The notes under the pieces are model-generated. The model was not told the DNA's origin. It did not search any database and was given only the letters and a program-made list of their open reading frames with translations. Positions 26,401 through 38,737 of a stretch of DNA of 64,000 nt are shown in pieces. The DNA is taken from NCBI GenBank assembly GCA_000328365.1, contig KB305005.1, forward strand, positions 266,992-330,991, in the 5' to 3' direction. The position numbers were made by a program, and so were the translations under genes. The DNA is from Capitella teleta (lineage: Eukaryota; Annelida; Polychaeta; Capitellidae). Every line of letters begins with the position of its first letter. The first letter of the stretch is position 1.

Positions 26401-29400
26401 GTATTACATGTAAATTACACCATTTCCTGTACATAAAAAGTTCAACTAAGTGCTCAATAATTATATGCATATATAAAAAAATTGATAAAAACTCACCAGA
26501 AAGCCATGAATAGATTAGCCATGATCACTATGTTATACTCAGTTAGAATGACAAAACAAACAGGTTATAAAGCCCTAGAACAAAACGTCCGTGTTCACAT
26601 TAAACAGTTGAATATATAATCCACAAAGCTGAATCGATCAGTTCCAAAATAGTACACACCCCACGTACACTCAGTCACTGGCGCATATGATGTGAGCATT
26701 CGCCAATCGAAATTCGAGCATATGGAAATTTGGGGTACACCACACGACACTGATGAATAATATCGGGTTACTGCAGCGCGCATTGTTTCAGCGAGACAAA
26801 TTGCGAAATTCACACCCGAGGAGAAGCGGTTGAAAAACGCATCTCGGGTGACGCCGTGCACTGGTGTGTACAGCCTCCACACACTTTTACGAAATGCTGC
26901 TGATTCGCTGTTCACTTCAGTCTCATATATAGTACTTTTATCGGTGTTTTCTGAAGAGGTTTTTACCTCCTGCTTGATAACGAACGGAGTGCAAATATGG
27001 TGCTGTGCATTGCGATGATGTGGGTTGCGAAAAAAAGAAAAACAGCCAAGAGCTGACTCCTTGGGTTTTTATTTGGCGGACGGTTGCACTCGAGGAAGTT
27101 AAACCCTGACACAATTGGGAGTAGCCATGTCAACAGCTAACTACAATAAATCACAGAGAGGAGGGGCAATATTAATTGTGTACACAGGATATTAAAATTT
27201 GTATTAATTAGCTGTGTCTTAGCATGAAATTTATGCCAATATCGATACAGAATTCGATTAGTATGGGTTGGTCTGTAAGCCGTGTATACATACGGAAATC
27301 GAATGCTGAACTATCAATGCTAATCATACATGCGCTATAAATAGCCATTCGGTAATCACAAATCGATGACTATAGACGGGTGGGGTAAGCATCAGACCGT
27401 ACAAGGGCATATCCCCTTACATGAACATGTAACATGATGTATTCTCTACTAATGCTTTCAATCACTCAAATACATCCAGGCCCCTGCATGGCTTAATAGA
27501 ATGTAGGGAAGAGTAAGAATAATAAATTCATCTATTCTCCATTACACAAAACTACAAGTATTGGAAATCTAAAAGTCATTCGTTATTTAACATTGAAAGA
27601 TGTTCACAAAATAACAGTAGTATAAAGTACTAAAACATGCAAGCCGCGAGACATACTAGTAGGCTCAGATAGCAGAGAGCACAGAATGAGTGCAAACTGC
27701 AACAAATAAGTGATTGTACCTAAGGAAAAAAACCCATCAGAACATGAAGGTATATAAAAACGGTGAGATGAATGGTATAAATCGGTACTTGAAGGCGGTT
27801 GTACACGCAGAGCCCTTCTTTGAAGAGTACTTAATTAATGGTAGGAAAAAAAAAAAAAAAAAAAAAAACTGGACGACCTCATGGGAGCGAGTAGAGGTGA
27901 GTGAAGGGCATTACGTGATGGCACAGTGCCAAAAGGAGAGATCATTAACCAGGACGCTATTTATAGATTTCTTGGGCGATTTTTTGGTTGTCAAAACTAC
28001 AAACTGCACGATTCTGGATTTCGCGCAGCCGCAAAGAGAACAGAAATCGCGAGAATACGGAGAAAAACCACGACCCACTACGTATGACAAATGATTTCCT
28101 GGTAGGTGTACGCGAGAACCAGCACATACGCACAGGGTAGCGGACAGCGAGGTACAAGATTACATAACACGGTGCTTAATCTTACGCAATATCAATGAAT
28201 GTGAATATCCACTGACTGCGCAATAATTACAAGTATGATGAAAAGGATCAGATCAGCTGACTGACCAAGGGTGTAATATTACACCCTATTCTGGGTGGAG
28301 GTGACCTGGTTGGCGAACGGCAGGAGGCGTGTGTCAATCACGGGGGAATAGTGGCCGCACGCGAGATCAGGCGAAGGAGCCCCCCAATAAGAGGCGATAA
28401 AAGCCCGGCATCATCGCGGAGGAGGAGGAAGCGGGCAGAGATCGCCTCAGCCACAGTGCATCGTGAGAGATAAAAGCATTCTCGTGTTGCCTTTGCCAAG
28501 GAGTACCAATCAATAGCGTATTATATACACCGTTAAAGAAGCTGCAGCAATTACGTAATATGTAATGATGATTCTATAAAAAACCAAAAAAATCTGTCGG
28601 GTTTATAGCCACGTGCGGTGGTGAGTCACGATGGGTAATCACGGCGTTTCTCGGGACATGCGAGCCATGAATATTATTCGGCGGTCGTTAGAGTCGCACC
28701 TCGGGACCTGCGGCAAAGAAACAGCGACGGACAAGACTGCTGAGTCAGCGGAACTGGAGGCGCGAAGGCATCTGGTGGCTGTCAATGGGCCCGGCCATGT
28801 TGGATCGCATAAATCGCTCGAGGGAAACAATTCCGGGGAACAAGGAGGGGAGGAGATGGGCTGGGCAGCGAGCTGTTATCACGCCATGCAAGACTGCGAT
28901 CGGCATTGAATTCTCATCGCTCAAGGGGGCAGCCGCTTATCCAGCACTGACGCCACTATGAAGTCTAAACGAAAAAGCATCGAACAATCTCAGAGACATC
29001 ACACAGTGGACGGCCATGCATGATGATACTCAATCGTACCACCGAGTGCCCATCGGTCAGCGAGGTCTGTATCCCGTGCTTTCGTGCCTCAACACCAACG
29101 GCACACCGCTAATTTATAAATACAACATATATATACCAACACACACTGTACACAAAGAAGTGAAAGGGCAAGGCGGTTAAGCCAATGGTCCATCCGTATT
29201 GATAGATCAGCGAGATATATGGACTGACGAGGCGTGGGAGTGCGGAATTGCAGATACCATCACCGATAGGAGGTCTGGAATGTTCTGGAAGGTTCATTTG
29301 GTAAATCTGAGGATATCCCACCAATTATCACAAATCTGCCTAATCTGCTGGGAAGTTTAGCATGTTTGGTTACGTCCCCCAAGATAGGAAAATGTTATGC

Positions 29401-32400
29401 AACTCAGGGTTAAGTAATCCGTAGTGCATCATACAGTAATGGTAAATTGGTAATAGCCCCAAGCTCCCTTGGAATTGTCTTGTAAGTTATACATGTACTT
29501 TCTAAATTCCACAAAACGTTTCTCTTCTCTCGCCCTTCGCCGTCTTCTCAGGTGTAAATATATGCGTTGGGTAATTGAATGAAATAGCTCAAATATTGGG
29601 TAACTTCAAGAGCTGGAGAGATCTGACCCAATTAGCCAGATTGAGGTCATACAGGCCAGCATCCGCGGTGGGACCATGTGACGTAGATAGCATCTATAAA
29701 TCCACTTTCGCCAGTTTGACTTTTTCGATTTCGAGTGGCAGCAATTGATCAACTTGAACACAGGATGAAGACATACGCACAGTGATGCCTGCGTATCCCG
29801 AATACGAACTAGCAATTAAAAAAGCCAAATTTCCAATTTCTAAACATTGGACACTCGTTATTACAACTTCAGGAGTTAGAACTCCTTTAACTTTCATTAA
29901 ACCAACTTAACCAAGTGAAGTATGTACAGAAAACCCAGAATTCTCAAACATCGTATTCCAGTGTATACTAAGAGTGCTAGTACTCCAATAAATAATGACG
30001 TCAGTATTTCAATGAGCCCCGTAGACCAGCGACTCTCTTAAAAATCCATTTAATCCAGCCGCATTCATGAAAAAGAACATCCAGGGCAGCGAACATGAAT
30101 AATGTGATCGGTCAACGAGCAAATGACGCCCTATCTGCAGGTAGATAAGGCAGAAAGGCCGCACCTCCACTTGAAAATGTCATGAGTAATTATATCAATT
30201 AGGAGTATGACGTGAATCGAAATTATCAAATCCATGTGCTACTGTCATGTGATTCATATTATATCTCTTAACAGAGTTAAAGAGTTCCAACTCTTTAACT
30301 CTGCTAAGAGACATAACAGTGGTTACGGCTAAAATGATAACTTCTTAACTCATTAAAGCCGCCTGTCGCATCGCGGGGGAGCAGACAGCACTGATTATAC
30401 CAAGTACTGATGAGAAAATTAGTCAGTTCATTCATTATAAGCACCTGCTAAATAATTAGTGAATTTAATTTAACTGCAATTAATGTATGGTCACGAGTTA
30501 ATTACTAGAGCAAAATTAATTATTAAGATTGAGACGAATGGCAGTACGTCTTAATACTGCAATAAAAATGCCTCCTGTGCACAAAAGTACTAGTGTACAT
30601 ATCAGTGATACTACAGAAGACAGATGGCCATAAAACATGACTTATAACATCTAATTTGAAGCAGAATCACCGTAACATCAGAAGAAGCAGTAATTACATA
30701 GTTACATAAATAAATACACAGCAGTATATATCCATAGTCCCATACACACAACAGAAAAATGAGAAGATTACATGCATATTTTTTGGGGGGCAGAAGTTGA
30801 AGCAATACCCCATTCCCCCTATCAAAATACTTCATTAGGATTCTATTATAAAGCTTTCAATGCGTAACAAACTATGAGCACACAAGCGTAAATTAACGCA
30901 TTTTTCTTCGGGTTAAATAAAAATTAAAAAACAGACTGAGAACTTAGTGAGAAGCATCAAGTCAATAATGCTCTAAAGAAACGAGGTGTTTTTTTTTTTA
31001 AACAAACCAAGTAAACCCCATAAATTGAAACAGGAGATGAACTCATAACAGAAGCACACAAAAATATAACCTCCATGCAACTTCCCTATTGAATACAGAG
31101 AGTTCACAGTGTTTGACAGAACACACGTACACACGTGTAACACAATTCGTTGACCTCATTGTTTCATAATAAACTTAGGTGCAAAAGAAACGCAATTCTT
31201 TGGTTATGCCAACACCACATTCCGGGTATGCAAAGCATACCCGAATTTTCGTGTGTACCAATTTAAACCATTTAAGGACATATTCGTGAAATTTCAAAGA
31301 AAACAAATAGAATTAACCAAGTTTAATTAGAGGAACAATCGACAAGGGGTCACAGTAAACATGTTTGATTTTCATGGTCATATATTCCCTGTCCTCTGAC
31401 TCACACGCCAATAACATATGAGAGTATTTTTTGGCCCAGTTTCTCCATGAGACTCAGAACCCAGCCCTGTGAGATGTTGTTACAGCCTTGAATCAGCTCT
31501 CTGCTATAGTGGAGAGACTGGAGGCGGTGAGGAATTACCGACTTCAGTTTATCCCATAAATGTTCAAATTTGAGGATGTGCCAACTATGACCACTCCAAG
31601 AGATCATTTTCCTTCTTCAAGAAGTCTGCGATGACCATAGCAAGTTATGAGTGAGCATTATCTCCGGATATACGTAACCACGATTTGGGGTCTTTTATGG
31701 AGATCTGAACCCCTATCTCCCTTACCTGAGCCGATATCAAAAGTTTCTCAGCAGATATTGGTCAATTGCATTCCTCCCCTGTCGCACATCCCATAAACAT
31801 GGCTGTCTTGAACCAGTCCTAGCCAGTAGCTTGTCGGTTTTGTCAGTCCTGTCGGTTTGCTGTCACTCTTAGGCATCCAGAATGAAGTCAATCCAAGGTA
31901 CACCTGATGTTTTCTGCTTGATGACGTATATGTTGTGCCATGGACACACTGTATCTGATTTGGCGGTTTGTGACTCTTGGATCAACTCCATGCTCCAGAA
32001 GGCTTCTGGATACCACCCTTCAGAAAGCCGTCAGCCTTCCCAGAGTGCAATTTTTTCAAAAGTCTAAGTGATTTTGAGTAAAGCACTCGTTGGAGTATTG
32101 TTCCAGTCAATTTCATCGTCTATAAAAGTCATGGGTGTACTCAAAAGAATGTTTACCGGGATTCACCGATTGGCTGCGAAAGAAAACCATTTTTTGATTG
32201 CGTATGGTTTGAAAATGAAGAGAATAGATTTGTGCACAATGTAGAATATTCTTGTAAACCCAAACATGGATTAACTCAATTATTAAACCAATTATAGATT
32301 GTTGCGTTTCTTTTGCACCTAAGTATAATTCACATAAGGCTTGCGTTCTCATTTAACATACACATCGACTTGTTATACACACATAACAAGTCGCTACCTC

Positions 32401-35400
32401 AGTGAAAAAAGGGTGTAAGTTGAGGTACCAAACAATGGAGATGAAGCCCAAAAACTGTTTCGTCATAAATCATTGGTAAACAAATTAGAAACTTAGATCA
32501 TCATGTCCGGATGGGTGATAGAAACCCCTTTAAACATTCAATTATTATTAGTTGTGATAAAATAGGGAGATTTATGCAGGTTTTCTACTTACATCCTTAT
32601 TGCATTGCCTTGAAGCACAGTGACACTGTGTACTAAAACTACTAATGTTATTATGTTTCAATCACTTACTTCTTTATTGCATTTAAAAGTAGACCTGTTA
32701 CAAGGATCTGCATTTGAGGTTATCATAATAGTGACAATGATATGATTCGAACATCAATATTGACCAAATATGTCAACACCTCAAATGGCACGATAGCCAA
32801 AGGAAGCTCATATCAGTCACATGAGCCCAAAAAGGCCAAAATACAATGAGTCATGAATAGAGATCTTGCACATGCAGAGATGCAGACATAAAATGCCCTT
32901 TGTACATACTACATAATGATTTCATATTTCATATACTGTACTAAAAAGATTTGATGTCATACAATGAGTGCAATCAGTTAATGATAACCAAATATGAATA
33001 TATGATGATACATGTATCTATCTATTCTTGAGTGAGTAAGTTTTCAGGAGACCTCTCTGCATGCATGAGGAAATTTAGGTCATGCAAGTTCTCTGGGAAA
33101 TAAATTGAAGAAAAGTTTAGAAAACACACATAAATATATAAATATAGAGGGACCAAAAAAACAACTTCGTGATTTCTATTCAAAATTTTATAAGTACCTC
33201 ACCATGCAAGTCACAAATGTTGAAGACGATAATCGTAGGCTGCTAGCTTCAAGCTATAAAATAAAATCTACTTAGTATTTTTATTATTTTATTAATTTCA
33301 ATGTGGAAGTAATACATTTGACTGATTTACTGACACACCCATCATACCAGACATTTAACTGGGCAAATCGGCCGACATGCTTTGCTATCTGATAATTCTG
33401 ATAACAAAAGAATGAAAAACGAGATTACAATTTAGCAATACTATTATACTGCCATTGACCTATTGTAAATGTGCAAATCAGCAGCATTGCCATGAATAAC
33501 CCATAATTATGATGAAACCATGTCACTTTGGTTAATTAGGATGCAAATGGGGGAAACAAAGGGCATTTTATGTTGCAGGGAGTTCACAAAGGGCACTTGA
33601 TGTACAAGCCTTTATTACTCGGAAAAACCAGAAATTGATACACGAAGGAGAAATCCAGTCACGCTCTTATGCTTGGGGATAAATATTAAATTATTTAATA
33701 TTTTTATCTCTCTCACATCAACTGAATCAAGCTTTATTCAATTTCATTCAGAAGCATAAAAACCATAACAGGAAAAACCCAAAGTGAGTCAGAGCTCACA
33801 AGAAAATTGGAAAGAAATCATTGAAGAGAGTGGGCTGCATGAGTGTGGTTTGCGATGAATAATTTAGTTCATTAAGATGTCTGCAAGCATTCTCAGCCAG
33901 CCTCCTTTCTCTCAGAGCTTCAGAGAGGCAAAGCTGAACCAGATGTTTCATGGTGATTACACAGACGTAAATGGGGCCATTCAAGGCGCGATTCTCTGTT
34001 CACTGCTCACGTGAAAACACACTGTTCAAGGAATTCGGAGAGCAAACGTGTATGGCCTAATAGGTAGTCCAGAGACGACAAATACAGATAATGCCAGATG
34101 CTGAGGAGGCTTTGCACTTACCAGGCTACTCAGATTTGCGCTAACAAATGCCTATATACGACTTATATAATAGTACAACAAACAGCAATTTCCTTGTCTT
34201 ATATCAGCTACAGGTTCCAAGCAAGAAGCCAATCAGTGCTGTTAAGACTCTTAATAAGCATTATTACTCAATGTAAGGCATCCAAGTTATACTCAATACT
34301 CAACAATCAATTGTGAGGTCATTCAACATTTAAATTGTATATACTTTCATAAACTAGTGTAACAAAGAAATTTGCAGCTTCAATTCTACATTAACCACTA
34401 GTACTTGTACCAGTGAAACCACAAAGCCAACTTTAAAACCTGATAAGTTTCCTGCAGGACCTTAGAATATCCCCTGAAGAAAATATTTACAATGGGATAA
34501 AGTAGGTGAAATACTACTGTACTAGCCCATCAAACCACAATGTAGTGGGTACATGTGATACTGTGTACCTCAGGAATCTCACTACTGAAAAGAACACAGT
34601 GAGTATATAGGGGATTACATTTCAAACAGACGCTTCAAATTTGGAAGGACGTAAGGGTATTTACTATTTGAAAATGCCAGGTGATCCTTTACCTGGTTCA
34701 CAACACTTGATCATCTGTAGTGATTCATCAAGTACATTAATCATTTATGCTAAATTCTAGCTCTGACCAAAGCCAGAACCTGTGGGCATGATTGTGGTTG
34801 AAGTTCAATTCTGACCGTAGTGAACTGTCTTTAGACTTTTACAGTCACAGTCAAGTGATAATACTACAAGTAAATATTACAGTACAAAAAACATTCTCAG
34901 CCGGTCTATAGTGCAGAGCAATAGTTTTTTTTTTTTGGTCAGTCTTGAGCTTGGCCACTTTAATTTGGTAATAATTTTTAATTAATTAAGTCTATGTTAA
35001 CTGCCGAAGGTAGCCCACTGCCCGACAGCCTAAGCGTCTTAATGTCATGTGTGAAGCCTGAGCTACTCAGCTAGTCTAAGAGTCGGGCACTAGACTTATG
35101 TCTTTTGAGTTGATGAATTGATAAATAATAGTTAATCATGATCATCATGTGACTCAATTATTCAATCAATGACTGATGAGTCGATCATGAAGCGCCAGCA
35201 TTCAAAATCAATTAACAAATGATTAGATCCAAGTTCACGCAACGAAGGGAAGATCTATCAGAAAATTATATTTCTAGTGGCCGCATGTTACATCGGATTG
35301 CATAAAGTGTGCACGTGACGTCTAGTTAAGATCCAACGTAACGCTTGACATTTCACAACATAGAAAAAATATCAAAACACCGAAGAGTGGCTAACAACAG

Positions 35401-35458
35401 GATGTGCGAAGATGAGAAAAACGCCTCGATTCCGAACTTACCCCATGAACCACTCCAT
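20453..35458 (-). CDS. MOB2: MOB kinase activator 2
   Basis: MOB2 binds the N-terminal region of NDR/STK38-type kinases and modulates their activity in the cytoplasm and nucleus. Coding exons on the minus strand: 35458-35442 (17 nt), 23540-23371, 22322-22226, 21072-20948, 20856-20453; total 813 nt, 270 residues. The 17-nt exon encodes MEWFMG, matching the vertebrate MOB2 start MDWLMG, and joins in phase to KGRRKDKE. The MOB fold is clear: LVELPHGLDYNEWLAT, TISEFC, KCSAPQYVDYVM, FPTKYG, FPSSFESTVRKI and HLNTLFLHF. Zinc ligands are C81, C86, H161 and H166. MOB2 rather than MOB1 is shown by ELPHGLD, RGKK and SAPQYVDYV. A polar tail of about 50 residues follows the domain. Intron 1 is 11.9 kb. 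An alternative first exon may lie near 25.3-25.6 kb. Confidence 0.93.
20857..23370. other. MOB2 introns 3 and 2, plus exons listed under MOB2
   Basis: Apart from the exons 20948-21072 and 22226-22322, this stretch is intronic. No repeat family or additional gene was recognised in it. Confidence 0.5.
25333..25640 (-). other. Candidate alternative first exon of MOB2
   Basis: A GC-rich open stretch ends at a strong donor (GCCGT|GTAAGT at 25333). Joining it to the exon at 23540 keeps the MOB2 frame (KFKAPSIRKWITSAV then KGRRK). No ATG is present in that frame within the exon, so it is either non-coding, with translation starting at MNIQDEE in the next exon, or the start lies further upstream. 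A second frame opens with ATG at 25558 (MSLILDMVNTSPGEP) and could join in phase only through a weaker AG|GTGCAT donor. Which is used cannot be told from sequence. Confidence 0.4.
25772..26110. promoter_or_regulatory. Cluster of three CACGTGAC E-boxes in a GC-rich segment
   Basis: CACGTGAC occurs at 25772-25779, 25956-25963 and 26103-26110, in the same orientation within 340 bases. The segment is richer in GC and CpG than its surroundings and lies just upstream of the candidate alternative MOB2 exon. CACGTGAC is the core recognised by USF/MITF-TFE bHLH-ZIP factors. Promoter function is inferred. Confidence 0.45.
26163..30263. other. MOB2 intron 1, middle part; no gene recognised
   Basis: No conserved coding frame was seen. 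The segment 28270-28920 is GC-richer and contains an unremarkable 92-codon plus-strand frame (28631-28909) with no recognisable domain. It may be regulatory. The rest is AT-rich unique-looking DNA. Confidence 0.45.
30264..30311. repeat. Near-perfect 48-bp palindrome
   Basis: The left arm (30264-30286) and right arm (30289-30311) are 23 bases each and complementary except at one position, separated by CC. Each arm contains the motif GAGTTAAAGAGTT or its complement. It lies in MOB2 intron 1, and no flanking duplication was found. Confidence 0.8.
31178..32319 (-). mobile_element. Decayed Tc1/mariner-like transposon
   Basis: The ends GGTGCAAAAGAAACGCAA and TTGCGTTTCTTTTGCACC are perfect inverted repeats flanked by TA (31176-31177 and 32320-32321). 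The 1142-bp length suits a full-size Tc1-like element. On the minus strand a transposase remnant can be read: GDNAHS (from QDNARPH), then FEHLWDKLKSVIPHRLQSL, which corresponds to the IEHLWDEL region around the last catalytic acid and its C-terminal follow-up. Stops and frame changes are frequent, so it is inactive. It lies in MOB2 intron 1. Confidence 0.88.
32322..35441. other. MOB2 intron 1, 5' part; no gene recognised
   Basis: AT-rich DNA without a convincing coding frame, repeat ends or RNA gene on either strand. Confidence 0.45.
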
Positions 35459-35580
35459 CGTATCGCGAATGTAATCTGGTATTTTCTCCAGCTTGACGGC
35501 CAAGATATCTCGCAGTTGAAATCTTTATGAAAATCAATGCAAAAGGATCATCGGAGGCTGAGAAATGCAAGATCGATGAG

Positions 35581-35640
35581 CAATATGGCGACCAAGATGC
35601 CCCACTGCGCATGTGCCGCTCACCCGGAAGTCTTTTAGCA
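35581..35640 (-). promoter_or_regulatory. TATA-less core promoter of MOB2 (ETS, NRF1 and YY1-type sites)
   Basis: Within 60 bases, 125-180 bases upstream of the MOB2 start codon, are an ETS-type CCGGAAGT (35624-35631), an NRF1-like CTGCGCATGTGC (35605-35616) and a YY1-like CAATATGGCGACC (35581-35593). This trio is typical of animal housekeeping promoters. No TATA box is seen. The 5' UTR would run from about 35580 to 35459. Confidence 0.65.
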
Positions 35641-36446
35641 GACGAAATTTCTCGATCAGCTGATTCCATATAATTATTAGCCGAAAATTCCGCTCAGCGA
35701 CACTAAATGAGTGGAACTACAGTCTATCATACGATATTAAAGTATGTATGTGAATGGAACAAAGTGTCATGATTAGTTGGGTGGTTTCCATTTATGTCAG
35801 TTGTTACCATACTTTTCACAATACGGCAACCTTTAAGGAATATAAGGATTATGAATCGCAGGATCTTTCGATTGCGTTATGATTTCTCCAATATCTGGTC
35901 AGAGTGGAAGACAAACAGATGAGCGTTATGATTTCTGAGTCAACTCTGGGAAGATTTTGGCCACGTTTTTGTCTTGCTCTGTTAGATGGTGTCACAGCTC
36001 AGAACAATTACAAAGTATGGAGATGGAAGGCGGCGAGGGATCAGGGAGGAAATTAACTGTCTCTAGCACAAAATGCTGTCACGTTGCTACATGTCCGAGT
36101 ACTTGTAGTACATAACACCAAATACAATAGAAAAATAGGTTGTGCAGGTACCAATACAAACTTGAAAGTGGATACATAAAGAACAACGCCAGACATGTGT
36201 GCAAATAATGCAAATTAATATATGTATAAAATTTTATTCGATTTGATTGCATAATAAATACATATATTAACAAAAATGATAAAGAAAATAATCGTAAAAC
36301 AAATAGTAACAAAAATTATTATAGTCCATTAACCACATTCGCACCCCATTCGCACAGCAAAGAATGAACACAGCATATTCATAGTTATTTCAACGATCAA
36401 TTAGGGCTATTAGGTCAATTACTGGCATTGTTATTGATTTTGTGCT

Positions 36447-36481
36447 GTATATATATATATATATATAATATCACTTCTAGT

Positions 36482-36512
<31 letters not shown>

Positions 36513-36513
36513 T
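36447..36513. repeat. Two TA dinucleotide tracts around an A tract
   Basis: Alternating TA/AT tracts at 36447-36469 and 36495-36513 flank a short spacer with an A15 run. The 35.7-37.1 kb stretch around it has no recognised gene. A second A-rich run with AAACCAC repeats lies at 36905-36977. Confidence 0.8.
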
Positions 36514-37181
36514 TTACCAGTATGCAATACTGCCAATAACCAATTAACATTTAAGTAATCATTTTAAGGTAGGCCTAATACATGCAGCACATGTAGAATA
36601 TCCCGTATTCATCACAGTGTAACACCCAGTTGGGCGCCCCGACTTGTGGTGTGGCTGTCGTCTGCTCGTTAGACAATGTCGTATTCATAGATTGTGTTAT
36701 CCACTTAAAAATTATATTCTAGTAGTCTACATATAATTTGAATATTATAGATGAAGATATAGTGACCCCAGATTAGTGGATCATCACTATAATGTCTTGT
36801 CCATGCAAATATTACGCGTTTCGTGTACAGTACTATACACGGGAACAACGTCAACAATGTGATCCAGGATATGAAATTAGGATAAGAATGACTCAATAAC
36901 CAACTAAAAAAAAAAAAACCACAAAAAAAACAAAACCACAAAAAAAAACCACAAAAAAAAAAAAAAAAAAAAAAAAACAAACTATTTGAGAACGTGGAGT
37001 ACGGGTGTGTTTAGTTTATCATCTTGCAACATGAAAATGTTAAAATTTCATTCCACAGCTCAAAATTCTAAAAATAACTGTTACACAATTATTATTTTTC
37101 TTGTATGTTTTATTTTTCTCTCCGTTTAAGAAATTTAAGCATATTAATTTAAAATTAAAATGCACCCATCGAATCTGGCGG

Positions 37182-37512
37182 TGAGTGAGTGAGTGATTGG
37201 GGTTTTAGGGCTCCACCCAACCCGTTCGGGTGATACGGGCGCCAGAACAGAAGGCCCGGGACCGGGGTTTCCCCCTACTCTTATCGATAAATCCCAAGGG
37301 TTCTTTATCCTGCATACCACCATAGACAGTAGTACACAGCGCCCCGCCTTGTTACGCAGTTGGGCAGCACTGCAGAGTCACCGAAGAATTACAATTGTAA
37401 TTCACAATCATAACGCCCGTGGCCTGATCGGGTCTCGAACCCGGGACGTCGACCCCCACGGTCGTCATAGGATTGTAGTCAGCGGTTTAACCCACTGAGC
37501 TACCCGGTGCCC
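37182..37512 (-). mobile_element. Full-length tRNA-derived SINE with 13-bp target duplication
   Basis: On the minus strand the element begins GGGCACCGGGTAGCTCAGTG. Box A is at 37490-37502 and box B, GGTTCGAGACC, at 37430-37441, in tRNA-like spacing. A tRNA-unrelated body follows, and the tail is made of ACTC repeats. The 13-bp sequence TCGAATCTGGCGG flanks it perfectly on both sides (37169-37181 and 37513-37525). The perfect duplications suggest a fairly recent insertion. Truncated copies of its 3' half are at 45581-45756 and 55328-55380. Confidence 0.92.
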
Positions 37513-37618
37513 TCGAATCTGGCGGCATTAGCAATTTTAATAAGTTTATTTGGTGAAAAGCTCCGTGCTGACTTGATCTGTTCTCTTCAAAAACGGAACA
37601 TATAAGTACCACGCAAAC

Positions 37619-37862
37619 ATGACGGGGTGGAAGGACACAGACAGCGCACTGGAGAAGGTATTACTATTACATGTACATGTATACAGATACCTACATTAGT
37701 TTTCTTTTTCGACAGGCGCTCTCCCGGCGGCAAGCCTTCGGGACGGCATTTTCTGAAACCTCTGTCAGCGCTGGTTTGATGGATATTACACCCTTTTCGG
37801 CCTGCGCTTCTTCGCTCCTTGTGCATGACTGGTCCATTCCTCCCGAAGCTACTAGTACCTGA
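37619..37862 (+). CDS. Small two-exon gene, 61-residue protein of unknown function
   Basis: Exon 1 (37619-37657) runs from ATG: MTGWKDTDSALEK, ending at a GTATTA donor. Exon 2 (37716-37862) follows a TTTTCTTTTTCGACAG acceptor and continues in phase 0: ALSRRQAFGTAFSETS, then a Cys/Ser-rich stretch and DWSIPPEATST with a TGA stop. The 58-nt intron has the size typical of this genome, which supports a real gene. The protein has no signal peptide, TM segment or domain that I recognise. A possible AATACA or TATTAAA signal and an A-rich run lie 80-110 bases downstream. It could also be the 3' end of a larger gene whose earlier exons I could not see. Confidence 0.5.
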
Positions 37863-38737
37863 ACACAACGCACCGTGGGGTGATTCAAAACGCACCTAGT
37901 ATTGCAAGATGCACAACCCAAGACATAAGCAATACAAATATTAAAAGAGAAACTTTATTGCAAAAAAAAAAAATAAAAAAAAAAAATAAATAAATAAATA
38001 AATAAACTGCTAACTCGGGTCAACTTATTTAAGCGAACTTTTAAATCTTTATCAGCCGACCCAGCCATTATCTGCGCTCTTGCAACCAACATCTGTCGAG
38101 TTTTCATAAATTTAAATTATCGACACGCTAAAGCAAAAATGGCCTAACTCATTTGGTCACTATTACACCACCGCAAGCCTTATGATTGTGCGCATCTCCG
38201 TTTAAAATTTCACGGCAGTATTCGCATGCTAACCCTGTCATAACGGAGAATTCCATTTTGGCCTAACTCAATGTTGAGTTAGGCAATTTCAGTCCGGTAT
38301 ATCGTTTGCCGCAAAACCGTGAGTTAGGCCAAAAGGCATGAGCCGGCGGATTGACAGTGGGTGAGTGTTTGATCTATTCAGGATGATATTATTCAAAATA
38401 TATAGGTTTTTTTGTGGAATATTTATCATTTTCAAACGTTTAAATCCCCTCCCTTTGACTGCACTTTTTCAGTCCAATGCAGCCAGGCCAATTGTTATAT
38501 CCAACCCCCCCCCCCCCCAAAAAAAAAAGTGAATGAGCGATAATTGTAGACATTGTCTATTGAAATAAGTGCCTTATGCAATGCACATTTTTTGTATAGG
38601 CCTATTGAATGCATCACGACATTGAAATCAAGTTTAATATGCTGAATGTGTCGTGGTAATAAAATTTCATTTTATTGCATTGTCTTTTCAGTTTTCGTCT
38701 CATAGTCATACATGTCCAGTTACCATTATTAAAATAA

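Noticed and set aside
28631-28909. 92-codon plus-strand frame in a GC-rich segment
   Set aside because: No domain, no convincing splice context and unusual composition. It is more likely open by GC content in a regulatory segment of MOB2 intron 1.
37587-37921. Minus-strand frames of 76-102 codons over the small two-exon gene
   Set aside because: They run through the intron and repeat-rich flanks and show no family resemblance. The plus-strand spliced frame is better supported.
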